64,000 nucleotides of DNA from JAGXQV01 sp964451375 (GCA_964451375.1 CAYVIN010000007.1:1-64000); one strand, 5' to 3'. Counted from the first letter of the stretch, positions 27,846 to 37,022 are shown. Notes: generated by a model from the sequence alone, not told the origin. Program-made: numbers and translations.

Positions 27846-28607
27846 ATGCCCGCCCCATACGACCGCAAACCCCTCATCGACCCCAACATCCGGCGGCGCG
27901 GGATATACATCCTGCCCAACTTGTTCACCACGGCGGCACTGTTCGCCGGTTTTTTCTCGATCGTCCAGGCCATGAACGGCAACTACGAGCAATCCGCCGT
28001 AGCGATATTCGTGGCAATGGTCATGGATGGACTGGATGGCCGGGTGGCGCGTATGACGCGCACCCAAAGCGCCTTTGGGGCGGAATACGACTCCCTGTCC
28101 GACATGGTGTCATTTGGCGTCGCTCCGGCGCTGGTCGTTTACGTGTGGGCATTAAAAGGCATGGGCAAATTGGGCTGGATCGCCGCCTTTGTCTATTGCG
28201 CCGGCGCCGCCTTGCGTCTGGCGCGTTTCAACACCCAGATCGGCGTCGCCGACAAACGCTATTTTCAGGGGCTGCCCAGCCCCGCCGCTGCAGCGCTGAT
28301 CGCCGGACTGGTGTGGGTAATGAACGATTACCACGTCAAGGGACTGGACGTACAGTGGCTGGCATGGGGGCTGACGCTCTTCGCCGGACTGACCATGGTC
28401 AGCAACTTCCGTTATTACAGCGGCAAAGACATCAACCTGCGCAGAAGCGTTCCCTTTGTCGCGCTGTTATTGCTGGTGCTAGCCTTTGTACTGGTTTCGC
28501 TCGATCCACCCCAGGTGTTGTTCGGCATGTTTGTGTTATATGGACTGTCGGGCTATATCATGTGGGTCGTGCGGTGGCTTCAGCCAAAAGGAAGCACTCC
28601 CGAGTAG
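27846..28607 (+). CDS. pssA: CDP-diacylglycerol-serine O-phosphatidyltransferase
   Basis: A 253-residue integral membrane enzyme joining CDP-diacylglycerol and serine to make phosphatidylserine, the substrate of the preceding Psd. The CDP-alcohol phosphotransferase motif D-G-x2-A-R-x8-G-x3-D-x3-D is seen in DGLDGRVARMTRTQSAFGAE followed by YDSLSD. About seven membrane helices are present. The pair psd-pssA behind ilvC is a common betaproteobacterial order. The gene starts one base after psd. Confidence 0.95.
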   Translation: MPAPYDRKPLIDPNIRRRGIYILPNLFTTAALFAGFFSIVQAMNGNYEQSAVAIFVAMVMDGLDGRVARMTRTQSAFGAEYDSLSDMVSFGVAPALVVYVWALKGMGKLGWIAAFVYCAGAALRLARFNTQIGVADKRYFQGLPSPAAAALIAGLVWVMNDYHVKGLDVQWLAWGLTLFAGLTMVSNFRYYSGKDINLRRSVPFVALLLLVLAFVLVSLDPPQVLFGMFVLYGLSGYIMWVVRWLQPKGSTPE

Positions 28608-28684
28608 TATTCGCTCCCCCCCGAAGTGAACTGGCAGTTATCCTGAGAGCACTCCTAAGTGCTGCCTGACGGAAGGAGATTTGA

Positions 28685-29515
28685 ATGACATCTGTCAAAC
28701 GTGTTCTGGTGCTCGGCACGACAGGTATGTTGGGTGTCGCTCTGGCCGATCAACTCCGCTTCATGGGTTTTCAGGTGATTGCGCTGGATCGCCCGATTCT
28801 CGACGCCACCCATCCCGCCCTGGAAAAGCTCAGTGGTGCGAATTGCGACGCAGTGGTCAACGCGATGGGGCTTATCAACCGCCGCCTCAGCCAGCCACTT
28901 GCCGATTTCCTGCTGGTGAACGGACTATTTCCCCGCCTCGTCGCCGATCGTTGCGCACAACATGGGATCCCATTCATCCACGTTTCCACCGATTGCGTAT
29001 TCGACGGCAAAATTGGCCCCTATGACGAATCGGCTCCTCCAAGCGCCGCCGACACCTACGGCTGGACAAAGTCCTTGGGCGAACCAGCCAATGCTTTGGT
29101 GCTGAGAACCTCGATCATCGGCCCGGAATTGCGCAATTATTACTCGCTACTATGCTGGTTTCTCAGCCAGCGCGGCAACATATCCGGCTATCGCAACCAC
29201 CTGTGGAACGGCGTGTCCACCTATGAACTGGCGCGCGTAATTGGCGAGATTCTGCGCCAAGGCTTGTGGCAACCCGGGCTTCGGCACATCCACGGTGAAG
29301 ACCTCACCAAGTTCGAACTCCTGCAACTTATGCAGTTAGCCTGGAACAAGGAATGCCAAATCGAGGCCGTGGATGACAAGATGAACCGTGACACCCGGCT
29401 GCGCACCTGTTATCCGGAATTTCTTGAACCTCTGGCGATTCGACCAATGCAAGCCCAACTTGCCGAGCTGGTTCACCATTCCGACCCGGCTGGACATTGG
29501 CGCGGGGCCGATTGA
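28685..29515 (+). CDS. RmlD-like sugar-nucleotide reductase (SDR superfamily)
   Basis: A 276-residue NAD(P)-binding protein of the dTDP-4-dehydrorhamnose reductase type. The nucleotide motif is VLVLGTTGMLGVALADQL. The middle segment is PFIHVSTDCVFDGKIGPYDE, and the catalytic Tyr-x3-Lys is in YGWTKSLGE. RmlD homologues reduce a 4-keto sugar nucleotide, but no other rml gene is nearby, so the substrate is unknown. The AAGGAG site stands seven bases before the ATG. The next gene, a TPR/OGT-like protein, starts 24 bases after the stop, suggesting a shared glycosylation role. Confidence 0.85.
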   Translation: MTSVKRVLVLGTTGMLGVALADQLRFMGFQVIALDRPILDATHPALEKLSGANCDAVVNAMGLINRRLSQPLADFLLVNGLFPRLVADRCAQHGIPFIHVSTDCVFDGKIGPYDESAPPSAADTYGWTKSLGEPANALVLRTSIIGPELRNYYSLLCWFLSQRGNISGYRNHLWNGVSTYELARVIGEILRQGLWQPGLRHIHGEDLTKFELLQLMQLAWNKECQIEAVDDKMNRDTRLRTCYPEFLEPLAIRPMQAQLAELVHHSDPAGHWRGAD

Positions 29516-29539
29516 TCCTTATTGCCCCAACTAACCTCT

Positions 29540-31510
29540 ATGCAAAAGACCGGTCGCAACGATCCCTGTCCGTGTGGCAGCGGCAAAAAATACAAGCATT
29601 GCTGCGCCCACAACACGTCCACTGCCGCTAAACGCCCCTCACTGCCGGTCGAGCTTGCTGATTCCCTGGATCAAGCGCGGGAGCTAATGAAAGCCGGTCG
29701 ATTTGGCGAAGCGGAAATACGCCTCTCCCAAATAGCTCAAGCTGCTCCCGGCTTTATTGAAGCGCTCAATCTAGCCGGTCAAGCAGCGCTGTCCCAGAAC
29801 AACCATGTTCGCGCCGAATTCTGGCTAAGCCAGGCAATCAATACCCCCGCTTCTGATTTCTCGACCTGGTTTAACCTTGGCATAGCTCAATACCACCTTG
29901 GCAAGCTCGACGCAGCCATCGCCAGTTACCGCAAGGCCATTGGCTATAAAGTGGAGCACTCGGCCCTCGCCATGGTCTGGTACAACCTGGCGCTCGCCCA
30001 GCACGATTTGGGATTGAGCGACGATGCAATCACCAGCTACGGCAAATCACTGGAACTGCTGCCCGGACGCGCCGAAACCGTCAAGGCATTGGGCGATGTC
30101 TATTTTGATCTTGGGAACCTCGATCAGGCGCTGATTCTGTTCCGCAAAGCCGTCACCCTTGCGCCCCGTCTGATCCCGGCGCGCAACGAAATTGCCAATG
30201 TACTCAAGGCTCAGGGAAAAATCGGCGAAGCCATCAATACGTTCCGTGAACTGGTCAGCATAGACCCCAGCGTATCTGAGGCCTGCTCCAACCTGTTTTT
30301 TTCGATGGCGCTCGACAGTGCACAGAAACCCGCCGATTTCCTGCGCGAACATAAGCGTTATCACGCCACTTTTGAACAGCCGATCCAGGCCAAGCGCCGC
30401 CCCCACAAAAACCTTCGCGATCCCGCGCGACCACTGCGCATCGGTTATGTTTCCCCGGACTTCCGCCGTCATGCCGTCGCCAACTTCATTGAGCCGATCC
30501 TCGCGTATACCAGCAAGGAACACTTCGAAACCTACTGCTATTACAATCGCGCCGACGCTGACGGCATAACCGAACGCCTGCGCGGCTACGCCGACCAATG
30601 GCGTCCCTGCCGCCAGTATTCCGACGAACAACTTGCCGAAATCATACGCATGGATGAGATCGACATTCTCGTCGATCTCGCCGGGCATACCGCTAATAAC
30701 CGGCTTTCCATGTTCGCCTACAAACCGGCGCCGCTGCAAATCACCTATCTCGGCTACCCCGGATCAAGCTGGCTGACTGCCATGGATTACCGGATTACCG
30801 ATGGGTATTCCGACCCGCCCGGCAGCGAGCAGTATTACCTGGAAAAACTCCTGCGCCTGCCCGATAGCCTGTTCTGTTATCGTCCTCTGGACGACATGCC
30901 GGAAGTTGCGCCGTCCCCCTGCGAACGCAACGGCTACGTCACGTTCGGCTCATTCGCTTCGTTTAGCAAGCTGGATGAACAGTCGCTGAGGTTATGGGTG
31001 GAACTGATGGTAAGAGTGCCGGATGCTCGCCTGCTCATGCTTACGATTCCCGCCGGGCTGACCCAGGATCGTCTACGCAAGCGCTTCGCGGACTGCGGCG
31101 TATCTGCGGAACGGTTGATTTTGCACGGCAAGCTGCCGCGCAATGAATATCTGGAAAAAATGCACCAGGCCGATATTGCCCTCGATCCGGTAATGGTAAA
31201 CAGCCCTACCACCATGTGTGAAACCCTGTGGATGGGCCTGCCTACGGTTTCGCAATTCGGCGAACGTTGCTCCTCACGCGCCGGATTAAGCATCCTCAGC
31301 GCCGCCGGACTGGGGCATCTTGCCAGCCCCGGCGCGGAACAATACCTGTCCGTCGCACAAACCCTGGCAAGCGACCCGGCAGCTTTGGCGAAACAACGAG
31401 CCGCACTGCGCGGGTCTCTGAACGCATCACCACTGATGAACGGAAAAAATTTCGTTGCTCATCTCGAAAGCATCTATCGAGATATCTGGAAGGAGTGGTG
31501 CGCGGGCTAG
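29540..31510 (+). CDS. SEC-C + TPR + O-GlcNAc transferase-like protein
   Basis: A 656-residue predicted cytoplasmic glycosyltransferase. Residues 5-22 form a SEC-C zinc motif (GRNDPCPCGSGKKYKHCC). Residues ~40-270 contain about six TPR units, for example WFNLGIAQYHLGKLDAAIAS and GDVYFDLGNLDQALILFRKA. From about residue 300 there is a GT41 (SPINDLY/OGT) catalytic region: RIGYVSPDFRRHAVANFIEP, DILVDLAGHTANNRL, ITYLGYPGSSWL and SPTTMCETLWMGLPTVSQFG. I prefer the ATG at 29540, which starts directly at the zinc motif, over a TTG 18 bases upstream. It is likely to modify proteins or a glycan, possibly with the RmlD-like neighbour. The target is unknown. Confidence 0.88.
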   Translation: MQKTGRNDPCPCGSGKKYKHCCAHNTSTAAKRPSLPVELADSLDQARELMKAGRFGEAEIRLSQIAQAAPGFIEALNLAGQAALSQNNHVRAEFWLSQAINTPASDFSTWFNLGIAQYHLGKLDAAIASYRKAIGYKVEHSALAMVWYNLALAQHDLGLSDDAITSYGKSLELLPGRAETVKALGDVYFDLGNLDQALILFRKAVTLAPRLIPARNEIANVLKAQGKIGEAINTFRELVSIDPSVSEACSNLFFSMALDSAQKPADFLREHKRYHATFEQPIQAKRRPHKNLRDPARPLRIGYVSPDFRRHAVANFIEPILAYTSKEHFETYCYYNRADADGITERLRGYADQWRPCRQYSDEQLAEIIRMDEIDILVDLAGHTANNRLSMFAYKPAPLQITYLGYPGSSWLTAMDYRITDGYSDPPGSEQYYLEKLLRLPDSLFCYRPLDDMPEVAPSPCERNGYVTFGSFASFSKLDEQSLRLWVELMVRVPDARLLMLTIPAGLTQDRLRKRFADCGVSAERLILHGKLPRNEYLEKMHQADIALDPVMVNSPTTMCETLWMGLPTVSQFGERCSSRAGLSILSAAGLGHLASPGAEQYLSVAQTLASDPAALAKQRAALRGSLNASPLMNGKNFVAHLESIYRDIWKEWCAG

Positions 31511-31519
31511 CGCCGCCGC

Positions 31520-32230
31520 TCAAACCCTGCGCAACAAATCCACCCGCACCGGGTTGCGGAAATCCGCGCCGTTCTGCGTCATGTGCTGCATGAATTTCTC
31601 CCGAACGGCCTGGTACAGCTCGGGCGACAGATTATGGCGAGTATGAGTGGCCTTGAGCATCCGTTCCTCGAACTGCTCAAAACCGTCGAAATGGCCCGGT
31701 GTGCTGAAAAAGCGCTGTTCCACCAACTCAAACAAACCACTTTGCACAGCCTGTTGGATCGCCGCAAACGCCGCTTCCCGCCAGACTTTCTCGTCGTGAA
31801 ACAAACGTAGAATATCGTTGAACTCCCCCGCATAAACCGGCTCGGAAAGATAAGCCAGCCCACCCGGCTTGAGGACTCGGTGGATTTCAGTCATCGCTTG
31901 TGGCAGCAGCGCCGCAGGTACGTGATGCAGGGACTTGAACATCAGGACGATGTCGAAACTTGCATCGGGCGCGGGAATCGCCTCCGCGCCTCCCCGGCGA
32001 AAAAACACGCTAGACGGCAAATCGCGCAACGCCAGATTTTTGCCGTGCTGGATATCGTCCACTTCCATCGCGGTGATTGCCGCCACACTACAATTTCGGG
32101 CAATGAACAGCGTCTTGTCGGCCCTCCCGCACCCCAACTCCAGAACCGTTGCACCGTGCAGCGGCAGCAGCGCCTGGTAAATTTCCCGCTCATCACAAAG
32201 CAAATCGGCCTGAGGATCGGCAATTTTCAT
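31520..32230 (-). CDS. SAM-dependent methyltransferase (Methyltransf_11 type)
   Basis: A 236-residue class I methyltransferase. The SAM-binding motif I is ATVLELGCGRADKTLFIA. Motif II-type text is FDIVLMFKSLHHVPAALLPQ, and the post-motif is MTEIHRVLKPGGLAYLSEPV. The substrate is not recognisable. I start at ATG 32230, 14 bases after the stop of the upstream flavoprotein gene, with GGGAAG upstream. Longer starts would overlap that gene. Its 3' end converges on the OGT-like gene. Confidence 0.85.
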   Translation of the reverse strand: MKIADPQADLLCDEREIYQALLPLHGATVLELGCGRADKTLFIARNCSVAAITAMEVDDIQHGKNLALRDLPSSVFFRRGGAEAIPAPDASFDIVLMFKSLHHVPAALLPQAMTEIHRVLKPGGLAYLSEPVYAGEFNDILRLFHDEKVWREAAFAAIQQAVQSGLFELVEQRFFSTPGHFDGFEQFEERMLKATHTRHNLSPELYQAVREKFMQHMTQNGADFRNPVRVDLLRRV

Positions 32231-32244
32231 GGCAGCGCTTCCCG

Positions 32245-33378
32245 TCATTCCCGAAAAACCCGCAAATAGTGGCGCTCGAAAGCCCGCTTGAGCCAATGGA
32301 AAAACCGTAGCGAAGGCATCAGCCAGGCGCGTTTGGGGTCACGGTAGACGAGAATCCCGGCATCCAGCGTATCAACGATGCAGATCAACTCGGGACGCGG
32401 CTTGGCAAGCGGCGGCAAATCCCGCAACGCCAGGCACAGATTCTCCGCTGCCGCCTTGGCTTGCAATTCCGCCATATGCGCCTGCTTGGGCAACCACTCC
32501 GGACCGGGAAAACTACCCGAGTCGCCGGCCACAAAAACCCGCTCGGTGGAGGACACGCGACAAAATTCGTCAGCCTGAAAAAAGCCCCCCGGCGACAGCG
32601 GCAGGCCGGCATTCTCCGCCCAATCCGGGCCGGTCAGGCCGGGCATGAACAGAATCAGATCGGCATTGACATGCCCGCCTTCGGTATCCACACCTTTTTC
32701 CGAAAATCCCAGCAGCTTATGGCCGAGATGGGTATCAATCCGGCGGCGCGCCATTTCCGTAAGCAACCCGGTTACGGCTTTTTCACCAAGACGTTTCCCC
32801 GGTTCGGCTGCGGCGTTGAAAAACACCAACTCGAAATCATCACGCCGCCCCTGACGGCGCAATAACGTATCCACCCCAAACAGCAACTCGAACATCGGCC
32901 CGCCACGCATTGCCGTCGGTTCCTTGGGATTGCCGCCGAAACCGAAAGCGATGCGCCCGCGCGCCATTCCCGCAATACGGTCGCGGATCGCTTCCGCAGA
33001 CGCCACGCCTTCACACAACGTCAAGGCATGTTCGATACCCGGAAGCTTTTTAAGAAACCGCCCACCGGTCGCAATCACCAGTGCGTCGTTTTTCAACTCG
33101 CCCTGATCGGTCAGCACCGTGCGGCCCTGGTCAGCCAATCCGGTCACCCGCGCCGACAAGAAATCCAGGCGGTGATGCGTGAGAAACGACTGCAAAGGCA
33201 ACACCAAATCACTGCCCTCGCGCAGCCGCGACGGAATCCAGATCAAACTCGGCAAATAGACAAATTCCGCTTTGGGTGCAACCAGCGTAATGGCGGCATC
33301 CGGCAAACGGCGGCGCAGTTCACGGGCAGCGGTGAGCGCGGCAAAACCGGCGCCCAGAATGAGAATGTTGGGTTTCAT
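32245..33378 (-). CDS. SQR/NDH-2-like FAD-dependent oxidoreductase
   Basis: A 377-residue flavoprotein of the pyridine nucleotide-disulfide fold. The FAD motif is NILILGAGFAALTAARELRR, a second dinucleotide region includes ALVIATGGRFLKKLPG, and a C-terminal FAD segment is STERVFVAGDSGSFPGPEW. Overall it resembles sulfide:quinone oxidoreductases. However, the loop that carries a redox cysteine in true SQRs here reads GGNPKEPTAMRGGPMFELLF without one. I therefore call it SQR-like and do not claim sulfide oxidation. A C-terminal basic amphipathic segment (LRFFHWLKRAFERHYLRVF) could bind the membrane. Confidence 0.8.
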   Translation of the reverse strand: MKPNILILGAGFAALTAARELRRRLPDAAITLVAPKAEFVYLPSLIWIPSRLREGSDLVLPLQSFLTHHRLDFLSARVTGLADQGRTVLTDQGELKNDALVIATGGRFLKKLPGIEHALTLCEGVASAEAIRDRIAGMARGRIAFGFGGNPKEPTAMRGGPMFELLFGVDTLLRRQGRRDDFELVFFNAAAEPGKRLGEKAVTGLLTEMARRRIDTHLGHKLLGFSEKGVDTEGGHVNADLILFMPGLTGPDWAENAGLPLSPGGFFQADEFCRVSSTERVFVAGDSGSFPGPEWLPKQAHMAELQAKAAAENLCLALRDLPPLAKPRPELICIVDTLDAGILVYRDPKRAWLMPSLRFFHWLKRAFERHYLRVFRE

Positions 33379-33512
33379 GGTTAACCAGGATAGAAGGGAG
33401 CAAAGATACGCAAGAATATTAACACAAACTAATATACCTGCCGAAACGGGTCACTGCGTTGATGGAATAGCGACGCGCAGAATGGACTTGGCAGCTCCCG
33501 GGAGCCGGCCCG

Positions 33513-33740
33513 TCAAGCCGCTTCCCGCACCACGCGCCGATAGCCGGCCATAAAGCCGTCCTCGTCCATGCGGAAAATCACCTCGGGATGCTGGCACTTG
33601 TTGTTTTCTTTCATCGCGCGCTGGAACTCGGGCAGGCAGTCCTCGCAGTAATCGTTGCGATTACGCGTCTGCACCCGTTTCGCCATTTGCTGCCAGGCCT
33701 GATATTGCTGAACCGTAAAACACTTGGAAATATTGCTCAT
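33513..33740 (-). CDS. Small cysteine-containing conserved hypothetical protein
   Basis: A 75-residue soluble protein with three cysteines in the segment YCEDCLPEFQRAMKENNKCQ, a possible zinc site, followed by HPEVIFRMDEDGFMAGYRRV. The composition is that of a real protein. I recall similar small proteins in phage-derived regions but cannot verify it. It stands alone between the flavoprotein gene and a repeat-bearing spacer. Confidence 0.55.
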   Translation of the reverse strand: MSNISKCFTVQQYQAWQQMAKRVQTRNRNDYCEDCLPEFQRAMKENNKCQHPEVIFRMDEDGFMAGYRRVVREAA

Positions 33741-34100
33741 GACAAGCTCGATCTATTTTCAATTAGAGGCAATTGGGGGTGAATCGGCGCTTTTCAAGCA
33801 CCATGACATAAGAATATTGCGTGTGCATTCATGCCACGGGTTCAATTTGCCCCCTTCGGAAAGCGCCCCATGGAATGAATATTGCGTATTTGCGCCTTGA
33901 CGGGCGGAGCTTGCCGCCCAAGCTTCAAGGGGAAATAAACCTAAAAACCTCAGTTCAGAACCGCTAAGGCGCAAAGAAATCAAAAACATGCAGAATGTTC
34001 CGCCCTCACCCGGTGGGTGAACGACCCGACACGGGTAACCTTTTGTTTTTTCTCTGCGTCTTTGCGCCTTTGCGGTTCAAACTGCCTTTTCCAGGATAAA
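33741..34100. repeat. 360-base spacer with an inverted GCGCAAAG repeat
   Basis: GAACCGCTAAGGCGCAAAGAAA (first 20 bases from 33958) faces a complementary copy at 34052-34078 containing TTTGCGCCTTTGCGGTTC. The spacer also has an imperfect hairpin around 33895-33935 (CTTGACGGGCGGAGCTTGCCGCCCAAGCTTCAAG-like, with shorter pairings). No gene is credible here. The repeated word resembles a dispersed repeat seen widely in environmental bacteria. Confidence 0.6.
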
Positions 34101-34730
34101 ATGAATATCGTCGGCATCTCAAACTGGTTCGCCCCGGAAAAATCTGCCGGGGCAACCCTGGCCAAACCGGCAAAAACACCTCAACCAAGCGCTTCCGCCA
34201 TCGTCACCTTGTCTGCGAGCGCCGCAACCCCGGCGGCTCCCCTTACCTACGCCGCAAAATCACAAAGTGCCGGCCCCACTGACCTGCTCGCCCAGCCCTT
34301 GCTGCTCCCCACTCGCGAAACCGTGGTCGAACTGGCTCATCGCGCCGCCGCAACCCTCAACGCCAAGCTGGACGCCGCAGGCATCCCCAGAAATCCGCCC
34401 TTCGAACTGGACATCGAGGACATCAACAGCGCCCACGTCAGCGTCAAGGGCGGTCGGCCCGACGCCGCCGCCATCGAAGCGCTGATCAACGGCGACCGCG
34501 AATTGCAGATGACTTTGCACAACGCCGAAGCCATCGCCTCCAGCATCCCTGCCTTCGAGCGCGCCGTCGCTTATCAGGAAGCCTACCGCGCCGCCCGCAC
34601 CCAGCAGCAGCTTGACCAAATCAACGCGCGTTTCGCCGACTTGTTGAGCGGCCACGCCGAACCCGCCGAAATCGGTATGCGCTACGCGGGGGGCGGAATT
34701 CAGGTCAGCATCAACGGCCAGGCCACCTGA
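34101..34730 (+). CDS. Hypothetical protein, Ala/Pro-rich N terminus
   Basis: A 209-residue protein without a signal peptide or membrane segment. The first 90 residues are low complexity (Ala, Pro, Ser, Thr). The rest is a helical domain with RETVVELAHRAAATLNAKLD, FELDIEDINSAHVSVKGGR and RTQQQLDQINARFADLLSGH. I do not recognise the family. The ATG at 34101 has AGGATAAA just upstream and follows the repeat spacer. The ordered C-terminal part suggests a genuine gene. Confidence 0.6.
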   Translation: MNIVGISNWFAPEKSAGATLAKPAKTPQPSASAIVTLSASAATPAAPLTYAAKSQSAGPTDLLAQPLLLPTRETVVELAHRAAATLNAKLDAAGIPRNPPFELDIEDINSAHVSVKGGRPDAAAIEALINGDRELQMTLHNAEAIASSIPAFERAVAYQEAYRAARTQQQLDQINARFADLLSGHAEPAEIGMRYAGGGIQVSINGQAT

Positions 34731-34876
34731 GACAATGTTAGCAATCACTTACGCAGATAGACCCGCCAAATAAGGACTTTACTGAAAAGCAACTGTAGAT
34801 GCGGGGTTCCGGGCAGTGGGTGGCGCGGAAAGATTGCTGCTACAATACCGGCTTCGTTGATAACCCTCTCTTTCCC

Positions 34877-35467
34877 ATGAAAAAACTCGTCATCGCCTCA
34901 AACAACGCGGGCAAGCTGCGTGAAATCGGCGCTATCTTCGCGCCGCTCGATTTTGAAGTCCTGCCCCAATCGGCATTCAACATTCCCGAAGCCGAAGAAC
35001 CCCACTGCACTTTCATCGAAAACTGCCTGGTCAAAGCCCGCCACGCCTCGGCGCATTCCGGCCTGCCCGCACTCGCCGACGATTCGGGGATTTGCGTTGA
35101 CGCCCTGAACGGCGCACCCGGCGTATATTCCGCGCGTTTTGCCGGCGAACCCAAATCCGATCAGCGCAACAACGAAAAACTCATCGAACTCCTGCAAGGC
35201 CAAAGCGACCGAAAAGCGCATTATTACTGCGTAATCGTGCTGGTGCGTTACCCGGAAGACCCCCAGCCGCTGATCGCCGAAGGCGCGATGCACGGTGAAA
35301 TCATCGACATCCCGCGCGGCGACGGCGGCTTCGGTTATGACCCTTATTTCCTGCTGCCCGAATACGGTCAGACCGGCGCGGAAATTTCCATGGAGTTAAA
35401 GAACAAAATCAGCCATCGCGGTAAAGCGCTGGCGGCGCTGGTCGAGAAAATCAGAAGCGGCGCATAA
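34877..35467 (+). CDS. rdgB: XTP/dITP (non-canonical purine NTP) pyrophosphatase
   Basis: A 196-residue Ham1/RdgB-family house-cleaning enzyme that hydrolyses dITP and XTP. The canonical start is KLVIASNNAGKLREIGAIF. The metal-binding and catalytic segment is LPALADDSGICVDALNGAPG followed by VYSARFAG. The substrate lid is GDGGFGYDPYFLLPEYG, and the end has ISHRGKALAAL. The length is typical. In related genomes rdgB is followed directly by hemW; here an RCC1 gene lies between them. Confidence 0.96.
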   Translation: MKKLVIASNNAGKLREIGAIFAPLDFEVLPQSAFNIPEAEEPHCTFIENCLVKARHASAHSGLPALADDSGICVDALNGAPGVYSARFAGEPKSDQRNNEKLIELLQGQSDRKAHYYCVIVLVRYPEDPQPLIAEGAMHGEIIDIPRGDGGFGYDPYFLLPEYGQTGAEISMELKNKISHRGKALAALVEKIRSGA

Positions 35468-35564
35468 AACCGGACTCAACATCCGGTGAATTCGGAGCGC
35501 TGTCTTGTCCAGAAGTTGCAGCGCTTTTCGTTATTGTTTTACCCCCCTACAAACGGTAGCCTTC

Positions 35565-37022
35565 ATGACTCTCAAACTTACATTACTCGTTGTCGCCGCC
35601 CTGGCGGCAACCCAGTTGACTCCCGTGCAAGCCGCCCAGCCGAAAATCGCCGCAGGGCTGAACTACTCATTGGCGCTCAAATCCGACGGCACGGTTTGGA
35701 GTTGGGGAAGCGGGAGCAGCGGGCAACTGGGCAATGGAGAACTGAAAGACGCCAACCTGCCGGTACTGGTCAGCGGATCAGTTGGCGTGGTCGCCATCAA
35801 GGCGGATGAGACACGTTCGGTAGCATTGCGCGCCGATGGCACAGTCTGGGTTTGGGGAAATAACCAGCTTGGTTATCTGGGGGTTAGCAGCAACGATACT
35901 TGCGCCCTCGTTACGCCCTGCACGAAAACCCCGTTACAGGTTCCCGGAATCAGCGATGTCGTTGAATTGGCTGTGGGCGGTCAGTATATTGCCGCGCTGA
36001 AATCCGACGGAACCGTATGGGCCTGGGGTGATCTTTACAGCGGCTCACTGGGCAACGGCGCAACCACCCCCACCACGACGCCCAAACAGGTTGCCGGTTT
36101 GGCGTCTATCACCGCCCTTGCAGTTGGCAGTTCCCACGCTTTGGCGCTCAAGAAAGATGGCACGGTGTGGGCATGGGGTTATAACGTCTATGGTCAACTC
36201 GCCACCCAAACCAACGGATTGCCCACCCCACAGGTGATTATCGGGCTAAATGATGTCGCCGCTATCGCCGCCGGTGGATACCAATCCTACGCCATCAAAA
36301 AAGACGGTAGCGTCTGGGCCTGGGGCAGCATCGGCATGTACAACGACACTGCCACCCCGACCAGACTGGCGCTGGATAACGTGATAGCCGTCGCCGCTGG
36401 TTCCAGTCATGCGGTAGCGCTCAAAGCGGATGGTTCCCTGATGGCTTGGGGTCAAAACCCGTATGGGCAACTGGGAAATGGCAGTACCGCCAATTCGGCT
36501 ACACCAGTGGCGGTTTCAGGCATTAGCGGCGTTGCCGCGATTTCCGCCGGGTATAACCATACGTTGGCTTTCACCCAAAACGGCGATGTCTGGATATGGG
36601 GAAAAACGTCCGAAGGCGGCACAACCAGTGGAGAAAAATGCACCTTCACCTACACCGATACCCACGGAACCAACCCCAGCGGACAAGTCATCAGTTACGA
36701 CGAACCCTGCGCCAAACGCCCGGCGCAAGTGTTCTCCCCCGATGGTCGCGACATCCTGACCCTGGGCAGCCATAAACGCGCCATCAACGCCCCGGATCGG
36801 TTATTCGACTACCTGGAAGCCGCCTATCCCCAATACCTGCCGACCAACCCACCTTCCCAACAAATTGGCGATTACTACGCGCGTTTTTATCCTGTAAATA
36901 CCAGTTATGTCGGTGTCTACAATGGCAAGCTGTTTTTCCTCGGGCCAGCCTCCGCGCAAAAGCTGATCGACCTCGGCAACATGACCGACTGGCTGGAAAT
37001 CGCGGGAAGGTATGGCTGGTAA
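35565..37022 (+). CDS. Secreted RCC1-repeat beta-propeller protein
   Basis: A 485-residue exported protein. A signal peptide of about 25 residues (KLTLLVVAALAATQLTPVQA) is followed by seven RCC1-type repeats, each with a core like SDGTVWSWGSGSSGQLGNG, consistent with a seven-bladed propeller. A distinct C-terminal module (RLFDYLEAAYPQYLPTNPPS to the end) resembles a tail I have seen on other secreted betaproteobacterial proteins. The function is unknown; RCC1 propellers usually mediate protein binding. It separates rdgB from hemW and overlaps the hemW start, which suggests later insertion. Confidence 0.85.
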   Translation: MTLKLTLLVVAALAATQLTPVQAAQPKIAAGLNYSLALKSDGTVWSWGSGSSGQLGNGELKDANLPVLVSGSVGVVAIKADETRSVALRADGTVWVWGNNQLGYLGVSSNDTCALVTPCTKTPLQVPGISDVVELAVGGQYIAALKSDGTVWAWGDLYSGSLGNGATTPTTTPKQVAGLASITALAVGSSHALALKKDGTVWAWGYNVYGQLATQTNGLPTPQVIIGLNDVAAIAAGGYQSYAIKKDGSVWAWGSIGMYNDTATPTRLALDNVIAVAAGSSHAVALKADGSLMAWGQNPYGQLGNGSTANSATPVAVSGISGVAAISAGYNHTLAFTQNGDVWIWGKTSEGGTTSGEKCTFTYTDTHGTNPSGQVISYDEPCAKRPAQVFSPDGRDILTLGSHKRAINAPDRLFDYLEAAYPQYLPTNPPSQQIGDYYARFYPVNTSYVGVYNGKLFFLGPASAQKLIDLGNMTDWLEIAGRYGW

